From positions 1 to 64,000 of the forward strand of contig JAGTRS010000014.1 of NCBI GenBank assembly GCA_018262195.1: a DNA stretch of 64,000 nucleotides, given 5' to 3'. Shown in pieces: positions 55,172 through 63,740 of this stretch; within the stretch, counting starts at the first letter, position 1; the number at the start of each line of letters is the position of its first letter. Source of the DNA: Pseudomonadota bacterium. Its GTDB lineage: Bacteria; Pseudomonadota; Gammaproteobacteria; Burkholderiales; Rhodocyclaceae. Below the pieces are notes generated by a model. That model worked only from the letters and a program-made list of their open reading frames with translations, had not been told where the DNA came from and ran no database searches. The translations under genes and the position numbers were made by a program.

Positions 55172-58100
55172 TGATAAACGATCTCGACGTTCTCCGGCTG
55201 CAACCAGCCGTTCAGCGCGTCCAGCAGCGCATCGTCGAGCCGGACCCGCGACGCCGCGCCGAGCACCAGCTCGCATTCGGCCTGCTCATTGCGATAACGA
55301 ATCCGCACGGGTGCCGAGCCGGGAGCGAAAGGCGTCAGCAGCGATTTCAGCTTGCGGGCATCGGAATTGCCATTCATCTTGAGCAGCAGATGCTTGGCAA
55401 AGCGGGCCCGGGCTTCACCGAGCGTCATCAATTTCTCGGCAGTGACGCTGTTGCCGCCAGAAAAATCGTCGTAGCGAACCTTGCCTTCAATGATCAACAC
55501 TTCGTCGGTAACGATCTTGGAGCGCTCGGCCTCGAACAGCTCGTTGAAAACCGTCACCTCGATCATCCCCGTGCCATCGTCCAGTTGAACGAACAGCATC
55601 TTGCCGCGCCGCGTCATCTGGGTGCGGACGCCGACGACCAGCCCGGCTAGGATGGTCATTTCCTTGGAGGGCTCGAGACGATTGAGCGGGCGCTTAACAA
55701 AGCGTGACAGTTCTTTTTTGCTGCTGTTGTATGGGTGACCCGAGAAGAAGAAGCCAAGCGCCGTCTTCTCTTCCATCAGCTTGGTCTTTTCGTCCCACGG
55801 CCGGACGTTGATGTATTCCGGCGCATGATCGTCGGCCACATTGCCAATATCGAACAGGCTGGTCTGCATGGCATTGCGTTCGGCCTGTTCGGCGTAATCC
55901 ATGGCCACGCCGACCGTCGCCAGCAGCTTGCAGCGATCCGCACCCTTGCCCGGCGCGATTTCCGGCGCGATGGCATCGAAGGCGCCCGCCTTGATCAGCG
56001 CCTCGGTGGTCCGGCGATTGACCATCCGCTTGTCGCAACGCATGCAGAAGTCGAACAGATCCTTGAACGGGCCGCCCTCAGCCCGCGCTTTCAAAATGAC
56101 ATTGACCGCCTGCTCGCCGGTGCCCTTGACTGCCCCCAGCCCGTAGCGAATGGTGCAGCGGTCGACCGGCTCGAAACGGTAATTCGAGACATTGACGTCC
56201 GGCCCGAGCACCTTGATCTTATTGGCGATGGTGTCTTCGTAAAAGATCTTCACCGAGTCGGTGTTGTCGAGATCGGAAGACATCGTCGCTGCCATGAAGG
56301 CCGCGCAGTGGTGCGCCTTGAGCCAGGCAGTGTGGTAGGTGACGACGGCGTAGGCGGCGGTGTGCGACTTGTTGAAGCCGTATTCCGCGAACTTGGTCAT
56401 CAGGTCGAACAGCTGCTCGGCCAGCGCTGGATCGTAGCCCTTCTGGGCCGCGCCCTCGGCAATCGTCGCCCGGTGCTTGGCCATTTCCTCTGGCTTCTTC
56501 TTGCCCATCGCCCGACGCAGCATGTCGGCGCCACCGAGCGTGTAGCCGCCGATGATCTGCGAAATCTGCATCACCTGTTCCTGGTACACGATGACGCCGT
56601 AGGTCGGCGACAGGCAGGCGGTCAGGTCGGGGTGGAAATAGTCGATCTTCTGCTGGCCTTTTTTGCGCAGGATGAAGTCATCGACCATCCCGGAACCCAG
56701 CGGGCCGGGACGATAGAGCGCCAGCACAGCGATGATGTCTTCGAAACGGTCAGGCGCCAGCTTCTTGAGCAGCTTCTTCATGCCCTCCGATTCAACCTGG
56801 AAGATCGCCGTCGTGTTGGCGTCCTTGAGGATCTGGTAAGCAGCGGGATCGGTGAAGCCGAGCGACATCAGATCGAGCTTCTCGCCGGTCATCCGGCGGA
56901 TGTACTCGACGGCCAGCTCGATAATCGTCAAGTTGCGCAGGCCCAGGAAGTCGAACTTCACCAGGCCGACCTTCTCGACGTCGTCCTTGTCGAATTGCGA
57001 CACCGTAGACGCATCGCTGCCGGTGGCCTGATAGATCGGGCAGAAGTCGGTGATCTTGCCCGGCGCGATCAGCACGCCCCCGGCGTGCATGCCAACGTTG
57101 CGGGTCAAGTCTTCCAGACGGCTGGCCAGGTCGAACAGTTCGCGAATGGTTTCGCCATCGCCGTCGCCCTGCATCATTTCCTTGAGCTGCGGCTCCTGTT
57201 CCAGCGCCTCGGCCAGCGACACCGGCTTGTTCTGGACGATGGGAATCAGCTTGGAAATCCGGTCGCACATCGAATACGGCAGGCCGAACACCCGGCCGAC
57301 GTCGCGGATCACCGCCTTCGACGACATGGTGCCGAAGGTGGCGATCTGACTGACCGCATCGGCACCGTAATGCTCGCGCACGTATTCGATGACACGCCAG
57401 CGGTTGTCCTGGCAGAAGTCGATATCGAAGTCGGGCATCGACACCCGTTCCGGATTCAGGAAGCGCTCGAACAGCAGGGCGTAGGCCAGCGGATCGAGGT
57501 CGGTAATGCGCAGACTGTAGGCGACCAGCGAACCGGCACCGGAACCCCGGCCCGGCCCGACCGGCACGCCGTTGTTCTTGGCCCAGTTGATGAAGTCGGC
57601 CACGATCAGGAAGTAGCCGGGGAAGCCCATCTGGAGAATGGTCTTGCACTCGAAGACAAGGCGGTCATCGTATTCCGGCCGGCGCTGGGCGCGCACTTCC
57701 GGGTCCGGGTACAACTCGGCAAGGCGAACTTCCAGCCCCTTCTTCGCCTCCTCGACCAGATACTCGCCATCGGTCATGCCCGGCGGAATCGGGAAGTCGG
57801 GCAGGAAGTTCTTGCCCAGCGTCATCGTGATGTTGCAGCGCTTGGCGATTTCCAGCGAGTTTTCCAGCGCCTCCGGCAGGTCGGCAAACAGCTCCGCCAT
57901 CTCGGCCTGCGTCTTGAAATACTGCTCTTCGGTGTAGATCTTCGGCCGCCGCGTATCGCCCAGAACGTAGCCTTCGGCAATGCAGACGCGCGCTTCGTGG
58001 GCGCGGAAGTCGTCGCGGTTCATGAACTGGATCGGATGCGTCGCGACCAGCGGAATGCCCGTTTCACCAGCCAGATCAGCCGTCTGCTGAACAATCGCCT

Positions 58101-58638
58101 CCTGCTGCGACTGGCCGTAGCGTTGCACTTCCAGATAAAACGCGCCGGGGAAAATCGCCTCCCAGGCCTTGGCCCGCTGGCCGGCCAGATCGAAATTGCC
58201 GTTCAACAGCGCTTCGCCGACATCGCCGAGATGCGCCCCGGACAAGGCGATCAGACCGTCGCAGCCAACCTCGCCAAACCAGTCGCGATTGAGTTCAGCC
58301 CGGTCACGCCGGCCTTCGACCAGATAAGCCTTGCTCAGCAGCTCACACAACTGCTTGTAACCGGCGTTATTGCGCGCCAGCAGCAGCAGGCGATAAGCAT
58401 CATCCGGCGACTCCGGATTGGCGATCCAGACATCCGCCCCGGCAATCGGCTTGACCCCCTTGCCGCGCGCCCCGGAATAGAACTTGACCAGCCCGAACAG
58501 ATTGCCCAGATCGGTCAGCGCCATCGCCGGCATGCCATCCCCCGCCGCGCGCTTGACGGCATCGCCGATGCGCACGATGCCATCGGTGACGGAGTATTCG
58601 GAATGGAGACGGAGGTGGACGTAGCGCGGGGAATTCAT
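55168..58638 (-). CDS. dnaE: DNA polymerase III subunit alpha
   Basis: This 1156-residue replicative polymerase is of the DnaE1 type. The N-terminal PHP domain starts YVHLRLHSEYSVTDG. The palm carries the catalytic Asp403 and Asp405 in MPDFDIDFCQDNRW. Then come the fingers, the HhH motif region and an OB-fold (about 980-1060). ATG 58638 gives an N-terminus like E. coli DnaE; ATG 58647 three codons earlier is a close alternative. The ribosome binding site is weak. The cupin gene follows with a 4-nt overlap. Confidence 0.96.
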   Translation of the reverse strand: MNSPRYVHLRLHSEYSVTDGIVRIGDAVKRAAGDGMPAMALTDLGNLFGLVKFYSGARGKGVKPIAGADVWIANPESPDDAYRLLLLARNNAGYKQLCELLSKAYLVEGRRDRAELNRDWFGEVGCDGLIALSGAHLGDVGEALLNGNFDLAGQRAKAWEAIFPGAFYLEVQRYGQSQQEAIVQQTADLAGETGIPLVATHPIQFMNRDDFRAHEARVCIAEGYVLGDTRRPKIYTEEQYFKTQAEMAELFADLPEALENSLEIAKRCNITMTLGKNFLPDFPIPPGMTDGEYLVEEAKKGLEVRLAELYPDPEVRAQRRPEYDDRLVFECKTILQMGFPGYFLIVADFINWAKNNGVPVGPGRGSGAGSLVAYSLRITDLDPLAYALLFERFLNPERVSMPDFDIDFCQDNRWRVIEYVREHYGADAVSQIATFGTMSSKAVIRDVGRVFGLPYSMCDRISKLIPIVQNKPVSLAEALEQEPQLKEMMQGDGDGETIRELFDLASRLEDLTRNVGMHAGGVLIAPGKITDFCPIYQATGSDASTVSQFDKDDVEKVGLVKFDFLGLRNLTIIELAVEYIRRMTGEKLDLMSLGFTDPAAYQILKDANTTAIFQVESEGMKKLLKKLAPDRFEDIIAVLALYRPGPLGSGMVDDFILRKKGQQKIDYFHPDLTACLSPTYGVIVYQEQVMQISQIIGGYTLGGADMLRRAMGKKKPEEMAKHRATIAEGAAQKGYDPALAEQLFDLMTKFAEYGFNKSHTAAYAVVTYHTAWLKAHHCAAFMAATMSSDLDNTDSVKIFYEDTIANKIKVLGPDVNVSNYRFEPVDRCTIRYGLGAVKGTGEQAVNVILKARAEGGPFKDLFDFCMRCDKRMVNRRTTEALIKAGAFDAIAPEIAPGKGADRCKLLATVGVAMDYAEQAERNAMQTSLFDIGNVADDHAPEYINVRPWDEKTKLMEEKTALGFFFSGHPYNSSKKELSRFVKRPLNRLEPSKEMTILAGLVVGVRTQMTRRGKMLFVQLDDGTGMIEVTVFNELFEAERSKIVTDEVLIIEGKVRYDDFSGGNSVTAEKLMTLGEARARFAKHLLLKMNGNSDARKLKSLLTPFAPGSAPVRIRYRNEQAECELVLGAASRVRLDDALLDALNGWLQPENVEIVYQ

Positions 58639-58963
58639 GGCCGACATTTTACCGCGGCCGGCCGGGGCGTTTCTGTTTAAGTACGCTGACAAGCGTTGCT
58701 ACGGCCAACCGGAAAAGACAGGCAAACCCGAAATCGGCGCCCCGCTTCGCCGCGAGCCGGAAATGCGCGCCAAAGAATGCCAATTGCAATTCCAGCCAAA
58801 AATCCCTACTGTCCGGTTTGCAGCCCGAAAACGCGAGGGAATATGCAAGCAAACGGTCAGAACCGTTCCTGCACAATGGCCTATGGCAGTCCTGTCCGAC
58901 AGCTTATTGGGCGGGTTTCCGGATCAGGCGACATCTTTTTCGTCCACTACTAGTTTGGCCGCT
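58639..58963. other. Intergenic region upstream of dnaE
   Basis: About 325 nt lie between dnaE and the divergent zinc-ribbon gene. I see no convincing gene. An inverted repeat AACGGT-CAGA-ACCGTT is at 58852-58867. The dnaE promoter should be here, but no consensus is clear. Confidence 0.5.
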
Positions 58964-59344
58964 ATGCCTCTCTACGCCTGGGTCTGTCATTCATGCCACG
59001 CCACCAATCCCGCAGGTTCCGAAGCTTGTGGCGCTTGTGGGTGTCCCGCTGTGGCCAGCGTCGCTGACATCGAGGAAGCGAAGACCGGTGTTATACAACC
59101 GCCGCGCTTGTCTAGAAAACAATGGCAGGCTCAGCGGCGCACCGAAATTGCAACACTTCCTTTCTGGAAGAAGCCAGTCGCCTATGCCCTCCAAGCAATG
59201 CGAGTGGTCGGTGCAGTCTTCGTCTTGAGCGGTATATTTGATCTCTCAATTCGCGCTGGTCTCTTCGGGTTTGGCATCATCCTTGTTGCCGAACTATTGT
59301 TCAGCCTGCTCAAGGGGCGGCCGTATTTTTGGGAAGGCAACTAG
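58964..59344 (+). CDS. Small zinc-ribbon membrane protein
   Basis: This 126-residue protein begins with a four-Cys zinc ribbon (CHSCHATNPAGSEACGACG, residues 8-26), followed by a basic linker (SRKQWQAQRR) and two close membrane helices (about 76-115). Function unknown. The frame is open for another 110 codons upstream, but ATG 58964 places the zinc ribbon at the N-terminus as usual; its ribosome binding site is poor. An attC-like element starts 27 nt after the stop, so the gene may have arrived as an integron cassette. Confidence 0.7.
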   Translation: MPLYAWVCHSCHATNPAGSEACGACGCPAVASVADIEEAKTGVIQPPRLSRKQWQAQRRTEIATLPFWKKPVAYALQAMRVVGAVFVLSGIFDLSIRAGLFGFGIILVAELLFSLLKGRPYFWEGN

Positions 59345-59370
59345 ATGTCGCGTCTTGCCCACCAATCGCG

Positions 59371-59452
59371 GCCTAACATTCCGGGTCAAGGCGCTCCCTT
59401 CGGTTGCAAGGATACGCGGCACGCCGCGTGCCCCTTACCTACAACCTAAAGC
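59371..59452 (+). repeat. attC-like element, probably a degenerate integron recombination site
   Basis: GCCTAAC at 59371-59377 matches the RYYYAAC core of attC sites. It is followed by GGTCAAGG, a 7-bp inverted repeat ACGCGGC-AC-GCCGCGT (59414-59429) and CCCCTTACCT. The expected GTTRRRY end reads CCTAAAGC, so the right core is lost. It lies just after a small ORF, where a cassette site belongs. Confidence 0.45.
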
Positions 59453-59492
59453 CCCGACCGAATCCATCACCCCCATAAGGAAGTTTTCCGCA

Positions 59493-60239
59493 ATGGACAT
59501 CCCACGAATATTCAACATCACTGAAAGTGCTCACCGCATCCACAACCCGATCACGCCCGAAAAGCTTGCCACGCTGGGCGCGGCGTTGCGTCTGGAATCG
59601 GGGGCCAGCGTGCTCGACCTTGGCAGCGGTTCGGGGGAGATGCTGTGCACCTGGGCGCGCGATCACGGTGTAACTGGCACCGGCATCGACATGAGCCAGT
59701 TGTTCACCGAGCAAGCAAAACTCCGTGCAGTGGAACTCGGTGTCGCCGATCAAGTCAGGTTCATCCATGGCGATGCGGCCGGGCATGTCTCTGACGAGAA
59801 GGTCAGTGTGGCAGCCTGTCTTGGTGCCACCTGGATCGCTGGCGGCGTCGCCGGCACGATAGCGCTTCTGGCGCGGAGCCTGCTCACCGGGGGGATCATC
59901 CTCATCGGCGAGCCCTACTGGCGACAGTTGCCGCCCACGGACGATGTAGCCAAGGCTTGTCTTGCCCACTCCATCTCCGACTTTCTCATGCTGCCAGAAC
60001 TTCTCGCGTCTTTCGGCCAGCTTGGGTACGACGTCGTTGAAATGGTTCTGGCTGACCAGGACGGTTGGGATAGGTACGAGGCGGCCAAATGGCTCACCAT
60101 GCGCCGATGGCTTGAAGCCAATCCCGACGACGAGTTAGCCAAAGAGGTTCGCGCCCAACTGACCTCCGAACCAGAACGCTACGCCGCTTACACGCGTGAA
60201 TATCTTGGCTGGGGTGTGTTCGCGCTGATGCCTCGGTGA
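59493..60239 (+). CDS. Class I SAM-dependent methyltransferase
   Basis: This 248-residue methyltransferase has the SAM-binding motif I VLDLGSGSGEMLC at about residues 46-58, then GTGIDMSQLF and FIHGDAAGHV. The substrate is unknown. ATG 59493 (MDIPRIFN) has AAGGAAG upstream; longer in-frame starts run into the attC-like element and are rejected. It stands alone between that element and the enoyl-CoA hydratase gene. Confidence 0.87.
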   Translation: MDIPRIFNITESAHRIHNPITPEKLATLGAALRLESGASVLDLGSGSGEMLCTWARDHGVTGTGIDMSQLFTEQAKLRAVELGVADQVRFIHGDAAGHVSDEKVSVAACLGATWIAGGVAGTIALLARSLLTGGIILIGEPYWRQLPPTDDVAKACLAHSISDFLMLPELLASFGQLGYDVVEMVLADQDGWDRYEAAKWLTMRRWLEANPDDELAKEVRAQLTSEPERYAAYTREYLGWGVFALMPR

Positions 60240-60415
60240 CGAGCAGGCAATCGTGAATCAAAGGGGCCGGCTCGAATTAAGTCAGCGCCGCCGAGCAGTC
60301 GGCACTCTCCCGAAGCCACACTGAAACGAGACATTCCCAGCGTGGAACGGGCTGGCGTCCGGGCGTAAAATAGCTTTTTCGCCATTCCCAATAATTCAAG
60401 AAACACGGAGACACC

Positions 60416-61204
60416 ATGACCACCACCGAACCCCTCGTCCTGCGTACCGACCGCGCCGACGGCCTGACGACGCTGACCCTGAACCGTCCGAGCCAGTTCA
60501 ATTCGCTGTCGAAGGACATGCTGACCGCCATTCAGGCCGAGCTGGATGCCATTGCCGCTAGCGAGACGGTGCGCGTCGTGGTCATCGCCGGGGCCGGCAA
60601 GGCGTTTTGCGCCGGCCATGACCTGAAGGAAATGCGCGGCAATCACAGCAAGGAGTTCATGCAGGCGCTGTTCAAGCAGTGCGGCAAGTTGATGCTGACC
60701 ATCACGCAGATGCCGCAGCCGGTGATTGCCCGCGTGCACGGCATCGCCACGGCCGCCGGCTGCCAGCTGGTGTCGATGTGTGATCTGGCGGTGGCCGCCG
60801 ATGTCGCCAAGTTTGCCGTGTCGGGCATCAACGTCGGGCTGTTCTGCTCGACCCCGGCCGTTGGCCTGGCCCGCAACCTGGGCCGCAAGGCGGCGCTGGA
60901 AATGCTGCTCACCGGCGAGTTCATCGACGCCATGGAAGCCAGGGCCAAGGGTCTGGTCAATCGGGTTGTCCCGGCCGATGCACTGGATGCCGAGATCGAG
61001 CGTCTGGCCGGCAACATCCTCGGCAAGAGCGCCGTCGCCATCCGCATGGGCAAGGGGATGTTCTACAAGCAGCTGGAAATGGGGCTGACCGAGGCCTACG
61101 ACTACGCCAGCGAAGTGATGGCCTGCAACATGATGAGCGAGGATGCCGGCGAAGGCATCGACGCCTTCATGCAGAAGCGCAAGCCGGAATACAAGGGCTG
61201 CTGA
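60416..61204 (+). CDS. Enoyl-CoA hydratase/isomerase family protein
   Basis: This 262-residue crotonase-fold protein has the oxyanion-hole segments AFCAGHDLKEM (about 63-73) and HGIATAAGCQLVSMCDLAVA (about 108-127). The position that holds the first catalytic Glu in classical hydratases is Ala/Gly-rich here, so it may be an ECHDC3-like or other acyl-CoA enzyme. The substrate is not known. GGAG precedes the ATG. It is followed by the BNR-repeat gene after 37 nt. Confidence 0.9.
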   Translation: MTTTEPLVLRTDRADGLTTLTLNRPSQFNSLSKDMLTAIQAELDAIAASETVRVVVIAGAGKAFCAGHDLKEMRGNHSKEFMQALFKQCGKLMLTITQMPQPVIARVHGIATAAGCQLVSMCDLAVAADVAKFAVSGINVGLFCSTPAVGLARNLGRKAALEMLLTGEFIDAMEARAKGLVNRVVPADALDAEIERLAGNILGKSAVAIRMGKGMFYKQLEMGLTEAYDYASEVMACNMMSEDAGEGIDAFMQKRKPEYKGC

Positions 61205-61241
61205 CCGAGGCACCCGGCGAAGCGGGTTAGAATTCCGGCCC

Positions 61242-62342
61242 ATGCCGGTTCCCGCCCGCCCTCTCCTGTTGCTGCTGTTCATTGGCGCGCTGGCCGGGGC
61301 TTTCTGGCGGGCGCCCAGCCCGGCCGCCCCGGCTTTCGCGCCGCCGCCTGCCGCCACGCCATCGACGCTGCCGGCCCTCTTCACCAATGAAATGCTCTGG
61401 CGTGAAACGGGCGCGGCGGCGGCCCCCAACCTGACCGAATTGCCCGATGGCCGCATTGCCGCGGCCTGGCTGGCCGGCCCGGAAGATGCAATGGCCATCC
61501 ATTTCAGCGTCCGCGACCGTGGTGGCTGGCGCAGCCCGGTGCGGATCGCCACGGCCGAAAGCACGGCCGGCGGCACCTTTGCCCAGATCGGCCAGCTCGG
61601 CCACCCGGTCCTGCATGCTGAAGGGAGCTGGCTGCATCTGTGGTACGCCAACCGCACCCTGGGCAGCTCGATCAACCATAGCGTATCGACCGATGGCGGC
61701 AAGAACTGGAGCAAACCGGCCCGCCTGCAAACCTCGCCGCTGGCCAATTTCGGCGGCGCCGTGCGGACCGCCCCTGTGCCACTGGCTGACGGCGGTCTGG
61801 GGTTGCCGATCAGCCACGACTTTATCGGCCAGCATGGCGAATGGCTGCGCCTGTCGCCCACCGGGCAGATTCTTGAGAAGGTCCGGCTGCCCAGCGCCAC
61901 CGGCACGCTGCAACCGGCCGTCGCCGTTCTCGACGAGCAGCGGGCGCTGGCCGTGTTGCGCGATGCCGGCCCGGCACCGGGTTCGGTGCGGGTCGCGACA
62001 ACGGACGACGGCGGCCGGCACTGGCTGGCGGGCGAAGCCCTTGCCGTGCCCAATCCGGATGCTTCGGTCGCCCTGCTGCGCCTGAAGAGCGGCCGGCTGC
62101 TGCTCGCCGGCAACCCGGCCAGCGGGCGTCAGGCCTTGCTGCTCTGGCTCTCGGCCGATCAGGGCAAGACCTGGCAGGAAATGCGCACCGTCGAATCCGC
62201 CCCCGATGGCGGCGCCGACTACAACAACCCGTCCCTGCTGCTCGGCCGTGACGGACGCATCCACCTTGCCTACGACTGGCGCCAGCAAGGCATCAAATAC
62301 GTTGTTTTCAGCGAAGCCTGGCTCGATGGAGGGCAGCCATGA
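61242..62342 (+). CDS. Exported BNR-repeat (sialidase-like) protein
   Basis: This 366-residue protein has an N-terminal signal anchor (PLLLLLFIGALAGAF) and a Pro/Ala-rich linker. A six-bladed sialidase-like propeller follows. Asp-box (BNR) repeats are seen: STDGGKNW, TTDDGGRHW and SADQGKTW. It is exported or membrane-anchored. The sialidase catalytic Arg triad is not obvious, so glycosidase activity is unproven. The start ATG 61242 is set by the signal sequence. Its stop overlaps the next membrane gene as ATGA. Confidence 0.8.
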   Translation: MPVPARPLLLLLFIGALAGAFWRAPSPAAPAFAPPPAATPSTLPALFTNEMLWRETGAAAAPNLTELPDGRIAAAWLAGPEDAMAIHFSVRDRGGWRSPVRIATAESTAGGTFAQIGQLGHPVLHAEGSWLHLWYANRTLGSSINHSVSTDGGKNWSKPARLQTSPLANFGGAVRTAPVPLADGGLGLPISHDFIGQHGEWLRLSPTGQILEKVRLPSATGTLQPAVAVLDEQRALAVLRDAGPAPGSVRVATTDDGGRHWLAGEALAVPNPDASVALLRLKSGRLLLAGNPASGRQALLLWLSADQGKTWQEMRTVESAPDGGADYNNPSLLLGRDGRIHLAYDWRQQGIKYVVFSEAWLDGGQP

Positions 62343-62887
62343 ACGCGCTGGCCGCCTACGGGCTGCTCGCCCACGCGCTGATTTTCGGCGCCCTGATCGT
62401 CCTCGTCCCCTTCGGCAAGCTGCGCGCCCGCGTGGCACTGGCGGCAACGACGCTGGCCTTGATCGTCGGTATCGCCCCCAGCATGCATGCCTATTTTGGA
62501 ACGCCATCGCTGACCCTTGTGGCGCTGGCCATGCTCCAACTGGCCGATAAAACACCATCGCCGCTGGGCTACCGCCCGGCCATTGGCCTGCTCGTTTTTG
62601 CCGTGCTGTTCTACGCAGCCTCGCTCGGCTTCGGATCGTTCGATCCGTATGCCCTCGGCTATCAGCCAGAGCTAATGCTGGCCGCGCTGCTGCCGCTCGG
62701 CCTGGGTTTATGGTGGAAGCGGCAGGATGTCTGGCTCGGCATTCTCGCCACCGACCTCGTCGGCTACACCAGCGGCGTTTTTGCCAACCTGTGGGATGTC
62801 CTGCTCGACCCGCTCCTCGTGCTGCTCGCCCTGGCGGTTGTTGCCCGCCAGGGGGTGATCCGCTTTATCGCGTCAAGGAATCGGTAA
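62339..62887 (+). CDS. Multi-pass membrane protein paired with the BNR protein
   Basis: This 182-residue hydrophobic protein has about six membrane helices and few charges except KRQD between helices. No family is recognised. It is translationally coupled (ATGA) to the BNR-repeat protein and probably works with it in the envelope. Its 3' end overlaps the convergent double-receiver gene by 23 nt. Confidence 0.75.
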   Translation: MNALAAYGLLAHALIFGALIVLVPFGKLRARVALAATTLALIVGIAPSMHAYFGTPSLTLVALAMLQLADKTPSPLGYRPAIGLLVFAVLFYAASLGFGSFDPYALGYQPELMLAALLPLGLGLWWKRQDVWLGILATDLVGYTSGVFANLWDVLLDPLLVLLALAVVARQGVIRFIASRNR

Positions 62888-63665
62888 TCAGACGGCGGAT
62901 GCTGCCGGCCTCGAAGGGCTTGTCGCAGATGGCGGAAACGCCGGCCCGTTCGACGGCGGCCAGACGGCCCATGTTCTGCTCGCTGGTCACCATCAGCACC
63001 GGCACTTCGGCCTGCCAGCTTTGCGTGCGGATGTATTCGGTCAGTTCGCGGCCATCCATTTCCGGCATGTTGTAGTCGGTAATGACCAGATCGACCATGG
63101 CCTGTTCGAGCAGGGAGACCGCCTCCTTGCCGTTGACTGCCTCGGTGATCCGGCTGATTCCCAGCTCTTCAAGCAGGCGACGCAGGTGGCGGCGGGACAT
63201 CAGGCTGTCATCGACGAGCAGGACGCGCAGGTTTTCGATTTCGGTGACGTCGACATCTTCCGGCGGATTCAGGTAGTCCGCCGCGGCATAGAGCGCCCGC
63301 GACAGCTGCTGCTCGTTGAACGGCTTGTTGACGATGCTGCACGCCCCCGATTGCCGCACCGGCTCGAGCACCTGCGGCCGCGTTTCACTGGAGACGAGAA
63401 TGAAGGGGATGGTTTCCAGATCGGCGTTTGTCCGCATCGCCATGACCAGTTCGGTGCCGGCCAGATCGGGCAGATACAGGCTGCTGATCACGATCACGTG
63501 CTTGGGCTCGAGCTTGAGCGCCGCCAGGGCGGCACTGGCCGTTTCGACGACGGTCACCTTCTTGACGCCCTGATGTTCCAGCATGCGCTTGACCATGTTG
63601 GCCTGCATGGAGGAAGGCTCGACCAGCACGACCGACAGATCAGCCAGAGAGGTAGTCAGTGCCAT
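62865..63665 (-). CDS. Response regulator with a pseudoreceiver and a receiver domain
   Basis: This 266-residue protein has two CheY-like domains and no output domain. The first (10-130) lacks the phospho-acceptor: the Asp position is Ser62 in VISSLYLPDLAG, and the acidic pocket reads VEPSS. The second (147-265) is complete, with Asp152-Asp153, Asp197 in VITDYNMPEMDG and a Lys in CDKPFE. GGAG is 8 nt before the ATG. No kinase is adjacent. It may act as a phosphate sink or adaptor, as in chemotaxis or cyclic-di-GMP networks. Confidence 0.87.
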   Translation of the reverse strand: MALTTSLADLSVVLVEPSSMQANMVKRMLEHQGVKKVTVVETASAALAALKLEPKHVIVISSLYLPDLAGTELVMAMRTNADLETIPFILVSSETRPQVLEPVRQSGACSIVNKPFNEQQLSRALYAAADYLNPPEDVDVTEIENLRVLLVDDSLMSRRHLRRLLEELGISRITEAVNGKEAVSLLEQAMVDLVITDYNMPEMDGRELTEYIRTQSWQAEVPVLMVTSEQNMGRLAAVERAGVSAICDKPFEAGSIRRLITDSLTR

Positions 63666-63740
63666 GCGCTCACTCCGATACGAGGGGAATGAACACTATA
63701 GCACTGCCCGGGGAGTGCTCAACCCCCCGGGCCATGGGCT

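Noticed and set aside
55735..58680. A 981-codon plus-strand open frame opposite dnaE
   Set aside because: It is the antisense shadow of dnaE in high-GC DNA; the minus-strand product is a full DNA polymerase III alpha subunit.
60188..62113. A 641-codon minus-strand open frame
   Set aside because: It lies opposite the enoyl-CoA hydratase and BNR-repeat genes, has low-complexity Arg/Ser/Ala composition and no recognisable domain.
63700..63735. A terminator between the flavodoxin-like gene and the double-receiver gene
   Set aside because: A CCCGGGG/CCCCGGG hairpin exists but no U-run follows on the relevant strand.
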